A DNA stretch of 33,840 nucleotides from a virus: IMG/VR virus record IMGVR_UViG_3300020457_000040, positions 1-33,840 of that record. One strand, given 5' to 3'. Numbering within the stretch: the stretch's first letter is position 1; each line of letters begins with the position of its first letter. Under the pieces are notes generated by a model. That model worked only from the letters and a program-made list of their open reading frames with translations. It was not told where the DNA came from and did not search any database. The translations under genes were made by a program, and so were the position numbers. Of this stretch, positions 9,836 through 17,239 are shown one piece after another.

Positions 9836-10562
9836 TTTAGCAGATATAATGAAACAACGACACAATACACAATTCTTTACAGATGAAGTACCAGAAAAAT
9901 CTGTAATAGATAATATATTGCAAGAAGCACATAAATTAACTCCTCATAAAAATAACTTTTATAGATATAAAATAAATGTATGGGGTCCTGAACATAAAGA
10001 AGAAAAAAGATGGATAGGTATTTGTTCAGTAGGTGGCGAAGGTAAAGATTTCTTTAGAGAAAATCCTACAATAGAAAATTTTAGAAAATTAGAAGACATC
10101 TACGATAGGTGGACTTCAAAAGAAAATGCTAGAAAAGGTTATCCTAAAGTAGAAGATTGTAATTTTAATACACAGGTTTTAGCACCATATCTATTAGTGT
10201 ATACACATCAACCTGATTTTAAAACTAAAAGTCAATTAGAATCAACTTATAATAAATCAGGTAATCTTGAAAAAATATTTAAACAACAAAAAAGTAATAA
10301 ACAAGATATGGATTGGATTATTCAATCATCAATGCACGGTATAACAACTGCTTATTTGTGTACTGAACAAGGATTAAATGCTTCTTTCTGTAGATGTTTC
10401 TTTTATGATGAAATAATGCCTACTGATATATTGTTAAAATCTAAACAACCTAAAAAAGATATTGCATTTTTATTAGGTATTGGTTATCAAGATAAATCTC
10501 AAAGAAGACACGTAAGTTATGTATCAAAACCTAATTATAATGAAATTATAGAATGGAAATAA
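9828..10562 (+). CDS. Nitroreductase-family-like flavoprotein
   Basis: The start at 9828 follows a strong ribosome binding site, AAGGAGA at 9814-9820. The N-terminus (IMKQRHNTQFFTDEVPEKS) matches the RRSxRxF...PV pattern of FMN-dependent nitroreductases, followed by ILQEAHKLTPHKNN, the position of the family's 'AP S xxN' FMN-contact segment. Near residues 165-190 the segment MHGITTAYLCTEQGLNASFC corresponds to the conserved helix seen before the second flavin-binding strand. Length (244 aa) is normal for the family. Such enzymes reduce nitro groups or quinones, or in natural-product clusters oxidise azolines and other bonds. The substrate here is unknown. In-cassette position suggests a redox tailoring role (inference). 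Confidence 0.65.
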   Translation: MSSLADIMKQRHNTQFFTDEVPEKSVIDNILQEAHKLTPHKNNFYRYKINVWGPEHKEEKRWIGICSVGGEGKDFFRENPTIENFRKLEDIYDRWTSKENARKGYPKVEDCNFNTQVLAPYLLVYTHQPDFKTKSQLESTYNKSGNLEKIFKQQKSNKQDMDWIIQSSMHGITTAYLCTEQGLNASFCRCFFYDEIMPTDILLKSKQPKKDIAFLLGIGYQDKSQRRHVSYVSKPNYNEIIEWK

Positions 10563-11287
10563 AAGTTAAAAATAAAACTATAGATTTTTTTCAACACGAT
10601 ATATCAGAAAAAAATAAAGTAGCAGTAAGTACTTCTAGTGGAACAGATTCTAGTTTAGCACTTTACTTAACAGCATTATGTTTTCCTAATAGAAAAATTA
10701 TTCCATATCATATGGAAGAATCACAATACCCAGGTCAAAAACCTAGTTTGTTTAAAATTGTTGAGTATTTTAATTCCATTTTACCTAATAAAAATATAAC
10801 AGAACCTTTAATTGATTCAGTTGATTATTGTACAAAAGGCTCTAAATGGAAATTAGAAGCAATTAAAACGCCTGGTGATTTACCAATAAAAGAAGATGGT
10901 AATACAGGACAAGCTAAAATATTAGCAAGTAAATATTATGAAGAAAAAAGATTTGAAAATGGAGATGTTGACTATATGGTTTGTGGTTCTACTAGTAATC
11001 CTCCAATGGAAGTTTTAAAAGATTCAAATGTTGTATATGAAGAAAGAAGAAGTGGAAGATTAAATCCTTTAATAGGACCTAAACATTATTTACCTTTCTA
11101 TCATTTAGATAAGAGTTATATTGCAGAAATGTGGAAGAAATATAATTTAATGGATATATTCAAAGAAACAATTAGTTGTATAGAATATAATAATCACGGA
11201 TCAAAAAAAGAATTACCTTGTAAAAAATGTTATTGGTGTTATGAAAAGTTTTGGGCATTTGGTATGTATGATGGAGGAATTAAATGA
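10553..11287 (+). CDS. QueC/ExsB-like PP-loop ATP pyrophosphatase
   Basis: Adenine-nucleotide alpha-hydrolase-like enzyme. The PP-loop is S28-S-G-T-D-S-S34, a variant of SGGxDS, right after a beta-strand (NKVAVST). The C-terminus carries four cysteines, C209, C223, C226 and C229 (CKKCYWC), placed as in the zinc site of QueC (7-cyano-7-deazaguanine synthase). Length 244 aa is close to QueC. No queD, queE or folE homologue is visible in the window. It may therefore activate a different carboxylate with ATP to form an amide, nitrile or thio derivative. It overlaps both neighbours by several bases. The enzyme class is well supported; a queuosine or deazaguanine function is not. Confidence 0.7.
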   Translation: MEIKVKNKTIDFFQHDISEKNKVAVSTSSGTDSSLALYLTALCFPNRKIIPYHMEESQYPGQKPSLFKIVEYFNSILPNKNITEPLIDSVDYCTKGSKWKLEAIKTPGDLPIKEDGNTGQAKILASKYYEEKRFENGDVDYMVCGSTSNPPMEVLKDSNVVYEERRSGRLNPLIGPKHYLPFYHLDKSYIAEMWKKYNLMDIFKETISCIEYNNHGSKKELPCKKCYWCYEKFWAFGMYDGGIK

Positions 11288-11991
11288 AAATAGTTGCTGT
11301 TAGAATAGGTGATAAGTATGGTCCTGAATATGAAAAGTATTTAGAAAGTAAATTACCAGAACACGAATTTATATGGGTTAGAGAACCTATCAATGATAAG
11401 ATACAATTACAATGGAATAAAATGTATGCTATGAATTTAGATATAGATGAGCCTGTTGTTGTAATGGACATTGATGTTATATTAGTAAATGATTATAAAA
11501 AGTTATTTGATTATCCTATAAAGAAAGGACAATTTCTAGCAATACCTGGTTGGTGGAGAGATACAAGTGGTAAGAAACATAAGATTAATGGAGGTTTCTT
11601 TAAGTACTATCCTAAAGATTGTAAATATATTTACGATAGATTTATGCAACAACCAATATATTGGCAAAAATATTATATATCAAAAGGTATTGCAAAAGGT
11701 CCTGTTAATGGTGAACAATATTTTGTAGAGGATAGTGCCAATGAAAGATTAGAAGTAATTACTGTACCTGAAAGTTGGGTTACTAGATGGTGTGCTAAAG
11801 AAGATATAGGAGTTAAAAATTTTGATTTGATTGAATGGAAAGCAAAAATACAAAGACAATATTACGAGGTAACTGGTAATGATTATATCTATTTAGGTGG
11901 TGAGTTTCATCCTGATATAAAGATGGTACACTTTACACACTCTACAAATAAACCACACGATTGGGAAGATATAAATGACTTCTATAAGTAA
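11284..11991 (+). CDS. Glycosyltransferase-like protein, GT-A fold with DID motif
   Basis: A second compact GT-A-like protein (235 aa). VVVMDIDVILVND places D62-I-D64 at the end of a hydrophobic strand, the usual metal/nucleotide-sugar site. INGGFFKYYP (residues 101-110) and G143-E-Q145 match the mid-region GxxQ pattern of GT8-like enzymes. H216-F-T-H followed by K223-P224-H-D-W matches the HFTG...KPW ending common to that group, so the fold looks complete. Overlaps its neighbours (ATGA-type start, 17-base overlap at the end). It differs clearly from the glycosyltransferase-like protein at 8569, so the cassette may add two different sugars. Substrates unknown. Confidence 0.7.
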   Translation: MKIVAVRIGDKYGPEYEKYLESKLPEHEFIWVREPINDKIQLQWNKMYAMNLDIDEPVVVMDIDVILVNDYKKLFDYPIKKGQFLAIPGWWRDTSGKKHKINGGFFKYYPKDCKYIYDRFMQQPIYWQKYYISKGIAKGPVNGEQYFVEDSANERLEVITVPESWVTRWCAKEDIGVKNFDLIEWKAKIQRQYYEVTGNDYIYLGGEFHPDIKMVHFTHSTNKPHDWEDINDFYK

Positions 11992-12586
11992 TAATTTTGA
12001 TGAAAGATGGAGAGTAAATATTGATATATCTAATAGATGTCCTTTAGAATGCCATTCTTGTTCAAGACAAGTATGGTATAGAAATAAAGGTTTAAAGGTT
12101 CCTGGTAAAGATATGTCATTAGAAGTTTTTAATAAAATTATTAGTCATTATAAACAAGTAAATTTTTGTGGTCAAGTTTCAGATCCAATACATCATCCTA
12201 AATTAATTACTTTTTTAAATATAATGAAAGAAAAAAATATAATGGCAGTAATACATACTGCTTCAGGCTATAAATCAAAAGAATGGTTTATAAAAGCATT
12301 TAAAACAAATCCAGACGCTAGATGGTTATTTGGTATTGATGGAGTGCCAGAGGTAAGTCATACTTACAGAATTAATCAAGATGGTGTAAAGTTGTTTGAT
12401 ATAATGTTAGAAGCTAAAAAGTATTTAAATAAAAGACCTGTATGGCAATATATTCTTATGGATTTTAATTTAAAATATCTTAATGAAGCAATGAATTTAG
12501 CAACAAAACATAATTTAGAATTTAAACAAATTATAGACAGAAAAAATTTAAGTGAAGGAGGTTACATTGAGCAATTTAAAACCTAA
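11975..12586 (+). CDS. Radical SAM protein core (SPASM-like domain in separate gene)
   Basis: The [4Fe-4S]/SAM-binding motif is C22-P-L-E-C26-H-S-C29 (CX3CX2C), close to the N-terminus after the strand VNIDISN, as in SPASM-type radical SAM enzymes that modify peptides or amino acids. FCGQVSDPIHHP takes the place of the usual GGEP strand: it has the position and length but a Gln-Val-Ser-Asp variant. The protein stops at 203 aa, short of the auxiliary-cluster domain. The following gene, in the +1 frame and overlapping by 20 bases, supplies a Cys-rich SPASM-like domain. Either this is a two-gene enzyme or an ancestral fusion broken by a frameshift. Substrate unknown. Confidence 0.75.
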   Translation: MTSISNNFDERWRVNIDISNRCPLECHSCSRQVWYRNKGLKVPGKDMSLEVFNKIISHYKQVNFCGQVSDPIHHPKLITFLNIMKEKNIMAVIHTASGYKSKEWFIKAFKTNPDARWLFGIDGVPEVSHTYRINQDGVKLFDIMLEAKKYLNKRPVWQYILMDFNLKYLNEAMNLATKHNLEFKQIIDRKNLSEGGYIEQFKT

Positions 12587-12884
12587 ATGTTTTGGTAGAA
12601 TGGAAGCTGCTGTTAATGCTCAAGGGTTTTTATTACCTTGTTGTTGGTGTGACCAACCTCCAACTTTAGAAGATAAAAATTTTAAAAAATTAATTAAAGA
12701 TAAATTTCATTTAGATAATGTTGAAAAGATTAGTGATGTAATTTATTCAGATGAATGGCAAGAGTTTAAAAAAGATTTAAAAGAAAGTAATTATGAAAAA
12801 CTACCACCTATATGTAAAATAAAATGTGAAGGTGATAAGATTAATGTTATTAAAAAATATCCAGAAGGAACAATTAAATCATAA
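12567..12884 (+). CDS. SPASM-like Cys-rich domain protein, partner of upstream radical SAM core
   Basis: In-frame starts are limited: a stop lies at 12549-12551, leaving GTG at 12552 or TTG at 12567. TTG is preferred because a perfect Shine-Dalgarno (AAGGAGG, 12555-12561) lies five bases before it. The protein is about 105 aa. The segment NAQGFLLPCCWCDQ has the G-x-x-x-P-C-C pattern of SPASM auxiliary iron-sulfur domains, with further Cys at the start (PKCFG) and near the C-terminus (ICKIKC). It overlaps the radical SAM core gene by 20 bases, and its stop overlaps the next start (TAATG). Alone it has no radical SAM motif, so it probably works with the upstream product. Confidence 0.65.
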   Translation: MSNLKPKCFGRMEAAVNAQGFLLPCCWCDQPPTLEDKNFKKLIKDKFHLDNVEKISDVIYSDEWQEFKKDLKESNYEKLPPICKIKCEGDKINVIKKYPEGTIKS

Positions 12885-14026
12885 TGAATAAAACTTATTG
12901 TCCTGTATTATTTGATACAATTTATAGTAGCAATGCTGATGATTGTTATAATCTATGTTGTTTTGCTGAAAGAGGACATCCATTAGATAAAAAATATAAA
13001 CAAAAGACACACGAACCTTTTGAGTTCTTTTTATCAAAAGAGATGGACGAAATAAGAGATAAGTCTTTAAAAGGAGAAAACATTGCTCAATGCAAAAGAT
13101 GTTATAAAGAAGAAAAAGAAACAGGCTATTCAAATAGAAATAGATATATTTACGAAAGAAGATTTGAAACATTACCTGTTAAGGTTGAGAAAGTAAGATT
13201 TAAGTTAAGACATTTTGGTAACCATTGTAATCTAGGTTGTTTGATGTGTCATCCTTATAACTCAACAACTAGAACAAAAGAATTAAAAGATATAGGTTTA
13301 TATAAAGACCTTTATGCTAGTTATAATAATCCTGTGTATGAGAATTTAGATTATAAATCTTATCAATTATTTAAAAATAATATTATTGAGAATATAGAAA
13401 GAATAAGTCAGATACAAATTACAGGAGGAGAGCCATTTCAAATACCTAAAGTTTGGCAGTTTTTAGTTGATGATATACCAAAAGAATATGCTAAAAATAT
13501 TAATTTAGTATTTGATACTAACTTGACTAATTTAAATTATAAGAAATATACTTATGAACATTTATTAGAAAAATATAAAAAGATTAGATTAAATGTATCT
13601 TGCGACCATATAAAAGATAAATTAGGATTTATTAGATATCCTATAGACGTAGATTTATTTGAAAAAAATTTAGAAAAGTATAAAGATAATGTTAATAGAG
13701 TTAATGTTACCGTTCAACTTTTAAATATATTTGATTTAGATATTATAAAACAATATTATAAAGGCTATGATGTGTGTACAGAATCTTATGTAGACCATCC
13801 TAAATTTTTATCAGTTAGAAATTTAAAAAATGAATATAAGAAACAATTACAAGATAACTATACTGGTTATGAAGACCGTAATAAATTATTCTTTACAGAA
13901 TTTACTAGAGAACCTTTAAGAGTTAAACAAAAGATTATAGATTATCTGAATAGTTTATCTAAACATAGAAAGTTAGATTGGACAAAAATATGGAATAAAG
14001 ATTTAATGGAGTGTTTATATGATTGA
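12884..14026 (+). CDS. Radical SAM protein with N-terminal Cys-rich domain (twitch/SPASM-like)
   Basis: A 380-aa protein with the radical SAM motif displaced inward: C115-N-L-G-C119-L-M-C122, followed by a GGEPF motif (residues about 180-185), which contacts SAM in this superfamily. The first 75 residues contain C6, C21, C25, C26, C70 and C73, in the pattern CPVLF...CYNLCCFAE...CKRCY, likely to hold one auxiliary iron-sulfur cluster. This arrangement (Cys-rich part before the radical SAM core) occurs in uncharacterised 'twitch-domain' radical SAM proteins of phages. The start overlaps the upstream stop (TAATG), and the end overlaps the next gene by eight bases. Reaction unknown; class assignment is firm. 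Confidence 0.8.
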   Translation: MNKTYCPVLFDTIYSSNADDCYNLCCFAERGHPLDKKYKQKTHEPFEFFLSKEMDEIRDKSLKGENIAQCKRCYKEEKETGYSNRNRYIYERRFETLPVKVEKVRFKLRHFGNHCNLGCLMCHPYNSTTRTKELKDIGLYKDLYASYNNPVYENLDYKSYQLFKNNIIENIERISQIQITGGEPFQIPKVWQFLVDDIPKEYAKNINLVFDTNLTNLNYKKYTYEHLLEKYKKIRLNVSCDHIKDKLGFIRYPIDVDLFEKNLEKYKDNVNRVNVTVQLLNIFDLDIIKQYYKGYDVCTESYVDHPKFLSVRNLKNEYKKQLQDNYTGYEDRNKLFFTEFTREPLRVKQKIIDYLNSLSKHRKLDWTKIWNKDLMECLYD

Positions 14027-14462
14027 AAAATTATTAAAAGACAATGGTAAAAAATATATCAAAAAAACTTTTGATTATAAAGGCGAAGACAATTTTGCTT
14101 TTTTGAAAAATGAAGTCTTTTGGTTAAACTATTTAAAGAGTAAGTGGGTACCTGAATTAGAAGAAGTTGGAGATAACTATGTTATCACACGATACTATGG
14201 TCCAGATTTAATGACATCAAAAATAAAACCTGATACTCAACAAGTAATAGATATGTACAAATTTTTTAAAGAGAAAAATGTATATAAATTAAATGGTGCA
14301 TTAAGTAATATGACAATGAATGGTAATCAATTAATTGCGTTTGATTGGAAATGGGCTAGATTTAGAACAGATAAATATAAAGACTATGAAATATTTAGTT
14401 ATGAAAAATGGTTATCTAAAATAGATATTGAATTGGTTGAAAAATTAAAATGTATGATTTGA
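14019..14462 (+). CDS. Small protein-kinase-like/phosphotransferase-like protein, probably degenerate
   Basis: 147 aa. It shows a compressed version of the kinase-like fold used by RIO, Bud32 and sugar or LPS kinases: K15/K16 on an early strand, E32 in a helix (KNEVFWLNYL), a strand and hinge (YVITRYYGPDL), then NGALSNMTMNGNQLIAFDWKWAR, in which N97 and D109 (FDW) fit the catalytic-loop Asn and metal-binding Asp. The usual catalytic HGD is replaced by L91-N-G-A, so the general-base Asp is missing. It may be a pseudokinase or use another residue. It overlaps both neighbours. Family assignment is moderate; activity is doubtful. Confidence 0.5.
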   Translation: MIEKLLKDNGKKYIKKTFDYKGEDNFAFLKNEVFWLNYLKSKWVPELEEVGDNYVITRYYGPDLMTSKIKPDTQQVIDMYKFFKEKNVYKLNGALSNMTMNGNQLIAFDWKWARFRTDKYKDYEIFSYEKWLSKIDIELVEKLKCMI

Positions 14463-14920
14463 ATAAAATAAAAGATGAGATAAAAACTTTACCTAAATGG
14501 GACGAACAAATTTGTCTACAAGGTACAAAAACTATCAAAGATCCTTTTGCTGGTATTGGTAAGGCAATAGACTTACCTGAAAAAGAAATAGAATTTACAT
14601 ATCCTTTATTTGATATACCTTATATAAACTCTATTATTAAAGAACACGATTTATATAGAGTTAGATTAATGAATCTAAAAAGAAAAACTTGTTATACCTA
14701 CCATAGAGACCAAGGTAAAAGATTTCATATACCTATTATCACCAACGAAAATTGTTTTTTTATAGTTGATGAAGAGCTTATTAGATATCCTGCAGATGGA
14801 AATTATTATATAGTTAATACTTCTAAAAAACATACAGCTATTAATGCTTCTAGGGAAGATAGAATACATTTAATTGGTAATATAAAAAAGAAAGATAATA
14901 GTTGGGGTATACTATTATGA
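14450..14920 (+). CDS. Aspartyl/asparaginyl beta-hydroxylase-like 2OG-Fe(II) oxygenase
   Basis: The iron triad of the Asp/Asn hydroxylase family is visible: H85-R-D87 (YTYHRDQGKRFHIPI) and H128 (KKHTAINAS), with R138 in DRIHLIG as the likely 2-oxoglutarate anchor. The spacing (about 41 residues between HxD and the distal His) and the phrase RFHIPIxTNENC match the family closely. Length 156 aa is the bare catalytic core. It would hydroxylate a beta-carbon of an amino-acid side chain or a related substrate, using O2 and 2-oxoglutarate. It overlaps the kinase-like gene (13 bases), and its stop overlaps the next start (ATGA). The substrate, protein or small molecule, is unknown. Confidence 0.75.
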   Translation: MYDLNKIKDEIKTLPKWDEQICLQGTKTIKDPFAGIGKAIDLPEKEIEFTYPLFDIPYINSIIKEHDLYRVRLMNLKRKTCYTYHRDQGKRFHIPIITNENCFFIVDEELIRYPADGNYYIVNTSKKHTAINASREDRIHLIGNIKKKDNSWGILL

Positions 14921-15348
14921 TAATAAAAGAGATAACACACGAACAAGCATTAGAATGGGTATCAAAACAAGACGTGGAAGATACTTGGCATAAAGATTTT
15001 AATGAGTGGAAAAAACATTTACTTTTAGCTGCAAAGTATTGGCCTTGGGTTAAAAAGTTTTATAGAGGTAAGAATAAATGGTTAGGTGCTTTTGATGATG
15101 AGTTATGTGGTGTTTATTGGTATACAATAGTTGACAATGAAATGTATGATGGTTTTTTAATATCAAAAAAACACGGTGCAGGAATAAAATTAGCAAGAGA
15201 GTTAGTTAAGATTACTAAAGGACAATGGAGATATAATTGGACAATGTGTAGTAAAGAATATTTAAAGTTTAATAACAGATTAGGATTTCAAGGAACAAGT
15301 TATGCAAATATAACACCTTGGGACGAGGTGTATTTACTATGGCGATAA
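14917..15348 (+). CDS. Putative GNAT-like acyltransferase, 143 aa
   Basis: The start at 14917 overlaps the preceding TGA stop (ATGA), typical of coupled genes. The middle has alternating strands (WLGAFDDELCGVYWYTIVDNEMYDG) as in the N-terminal sheet of GNAT proteins. HGAGIKLARELVKI is where the pyrophosphate-binding loop and helix would be, but it lacks a full Q/RxxGxG/A. C-terminally, CSKEYLKFNNRLGF matches the motif-B 'N...LYxKxGF' ending. The family call is therefore tentative. Its last ten bases overlap the aminotransferase-like gene. Confidence 0.5.
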   Translation: MIIKEITHEQALEWVSKQDVEDTWHKDFNEWKKHLLLAAKYWPWVKKFYRGKNKWLGAFDDELCGVYWYTIVDNEMYDGFLISKKHGAGIKLARELVKITKGQWRYNWTMCSKEYLKFNNRLGFQGTSYANITPWDEVYLLWR

Positions 15349-16436
15349 AAGAGATATTAAGTTTTAGTAAAATATATTCAGGTGCTGAAACAGTAATTAC
15401 TGGTAAGTATGATGAATTATTAATGAGTGATGGAAAGATTTATAAAGATACAATGTCAGGTCTTTGGAATGTTTCTTTAGGTTATTCTAACGATATGATA
15501 AAACAAGAAATGATTAATCAATTAGTTAAGTTACCTTATACAAGTAATTTCTCTGGTTATCATAGTAAGACTACAGAAGAATACGCAAATGAGATTTGTA
15601 AAAGAACAAATATGAGTAGAGTATATTTTACAAATAGTGGAAGTGCTGCTGTTGAAACAGCAATTAAATTATCAGGTAAGAATATAGCAGTATGTGGAAA
15701 ACATAGTTATCACGGTTCTACAATATTAAGTGCTAATGCAAGTGACCAAGATATTAATAAATTTTGGAAGATACAAAATCCTATGAGTGTTCATAAGTTT
15801 GAAACTGTTGATGACTTAATACAAATATCAAATGGATTATTTGATTTATCTTTTGTAATTATAGAACCAGTTGTAGGTGCAGGTGGTGTGTATGAATGGC
15901 AACCTGAAATATGGAAAGTATTAGAAGAGTATCAACAAAGAGGTGGTGTTCTTATATTAGACGAAACGGTTACAGGTTTTGGTAAACTAGGTACTATGTT
16001 TGCTTTTGAAAAGTATAATATAAAACCTGATATGATAGTTTTAGGAAAAGGTATTACTAATGGTTATTTTCCTATGGGTGCGTGTCTAATAAATGAAAGA
16101 ATAGAAAAGTCAGTTAAAATGTTTAATCACGGATTTACTTATTCAGGACATCCTGTTGGTTGTGCAGCTGCTTTACAAACAATTAAAGAAATTGATAAGT
16201 TAGATTTAAAACATCAGCAAATAAAAGGTATTACAAGACAATATGGTTGTATGGGTGCAATTGATTTTGAAACACCAAAACAATCATTAACTTTTATTAA
16301 AAAAATGAGAGAGAAAGGTTACATCTTGGAAGATGGATCAGAAAACGTATCAACTGCTGTATTTTGTTTACCATATATTTTTCAAGACCATAATGAATTT
16401 GAGGAGGCAATAAAATGTACCATAACGGATATATAG
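15339..16436 (+). CDS. Class III PLP-dependent aminotransferase-like protein
   Basis: Fold-type I, class III (GSA-aminotransferase/omega-aminotransferase branch). Seen in order: S100-G-S102 (NSGSAAVETAIKL) for phosphate binding, Y124-H125-G126 stacking on PLP, E176-P (IIEPVVG), D208-E (LILDETVTGFGK) for the pyridine nitrogen, and K237 (LGKGITNGYFPMGA) as Schiff-base lysine. Length 365 aa is shorter than the usual 420-450, mainly in the C-terminal small domain. The start at 15339 overlaps the GNAT-like gene's end; an upstream in-frame ATG at 15318 is less likely. It probably adds or moves an amino group on a keto sugar or keto acid, or acts as an aminomutase. Substrate unknown. Confidence 0.85.
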   Translation: MAIKEILSFSKIYSGAETVITGKYDELLMSDGKIYKDTMSGLWNVSLGYSNDMIKQEMINQLVKLPYTSNFSGYHSKTTEEYANEICKRTNMSRVYFTNSGSAAVETAIKLSGKNIAVCGKHSYHGSTILSANASDQDINKFWKIQNPMSVHKFETVDDLIQISNGLFDLSFVIIEPVVGAGGVYEWQPEIWKVLEEYQQRGGVLILDETVTGFGKLGTMFAFEKYNIKPDMIVLGKGITNGYFPMGACLINERIEKSVKMFNHGFTYSGHPVGCAAALQTIKEIDKLDLKHQQIKGITRQYGCMGAIDFETPKQSLTFIKKMREKGYILEDGSENVSTAVFCLPYIFQDHNEFEEAIKCTITDI

Positions 16437-17239
16437 AAACATTACCTGTACAATTACCAGAAGTACAAGATAAGATAAAAGAATATTTTGAATTTATCTA
16501 TAATCATAATGACTTAACGGTAAATAAGAAAACTATTTGTGATGACTTTAAAGCAAAATTTATACCTTGGTTGAATCAAGGACATATTAAATTTAAAGGA
16601 TTAGAAAAGTTTCCATATGTTTATATTGTAAATGGTGTTTCAGAATTTATACCTACAGTTATGACTGAACATAGTTTAAGACCTTTATGTGTAGAAGGAG
16701 AGTATATTGCTTATCCAGCATATGCAAGAGTATTATTAAAATCAGGTATTAAGTTAGATAATAAAATAGATGTTATCAGTTTACCTTTTTGTAGAACAGG
16801 AGATATACATCCTGAAACTTGCAACATATTAGAAAAACCATCTTTAGTTGACCTTGCGTGGGCAGGCAATAGTGGTGTAAAAGAAACTTTTGATTTAAGT
16901 AAAGTTAAATATGTAGCCTTTAGTTTTAGTAAATGTTTTGGTGTACAATATCATAGAATTGGTATTGCATATAGTAAAGTGCCTATTAAAACACTAGAAT
17001 TAGAAGCAGGTTTTACATATGTCAATATGGTAGGTGTAGACTTAATGAGATATTTAATGTCCATACCACCCCACCAGTTGTATGATAAATATAAGAACAT
17101 AGCTAATAAGTTATGTAAAGATAACGGAATAGAACCAACCAAACACTTATGGATTGGATTAAAGGACGGTAAAAGGCATTCACTATTAGAATATTGGATG
17201 AATTATTTAAATGAGAACGGAAAACCAAGAGTTTCATAA
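16415..17239 (+). CDS. Short class I/II-like PLP aminotransferase
   Basis: Has the signature of fold-type I class I/II aminotransferases: D146-L-A-W149 (pyridine-nitrogen Asp and following aromatic) and S170-F-S-K173-C-F-G with R181-I-G, i.e. the SxSKxxG...RIG block with K173 as Schiff-base lysine. YIAYPAYARVLLKSG (about 97-111) matches the substrate-side 'P.Y..Y......G' segment. At 274 aa it lacks much of the C-terminal small domain of typical members (about 370-400 aa), so it is reduced or works in a complex. An excellent ribosome binding site, GAGGAGG (16401-16407), lies seven bases upstream, inside the preceding aminotransferase-like gene. Its 3' end overlaps the next gene by 29 bases. 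Confidence 0.7.
   Translation: MYHNGYIETLPVQLPEVQDKIKEYFEFIYNHNDLTVNKKTICDDFKAKFIPWLNQGHIKFKGLEKFPYVYIVNGVSEFIPTVMTEHSLRPLCVEGEYIAYPAYARVLLKSGIKLDNKIDVISLPFCRTGDIHPETCNILEKPSLVDLAWAGNSGVKETFDLSKVKYVAFSFSKCFGVQYHRIGIAYSKVPIKTLELEAGFTYVNMVGVDLMRYLMSIPPHQLYDKYKNIANKLCKDNGIEPTKHLWIGLKDGKRHSLLEYWMNYLNENGKPRVS

Noticed and set aside
12541-12590. Programmed ribosomal frameshift joining the split radical SAM gene
   Set aside because: No recognised slippery heptamer for the needed +1 shift was found, and the perfect Shine-Dalgarno is better explained by a TTG start. Kept only as one option in the finding.
10553-14026. Queuosine/7-deazaguanine pathway (PP-loop enzyme plus radical SAM as QueC and QueE)
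   Set aside because: Neither radical SAM protein looks like QueE (SPASM-like or Cys-rich extra domains, no QueE-type short core), and no QueD or FolE is present in the window.
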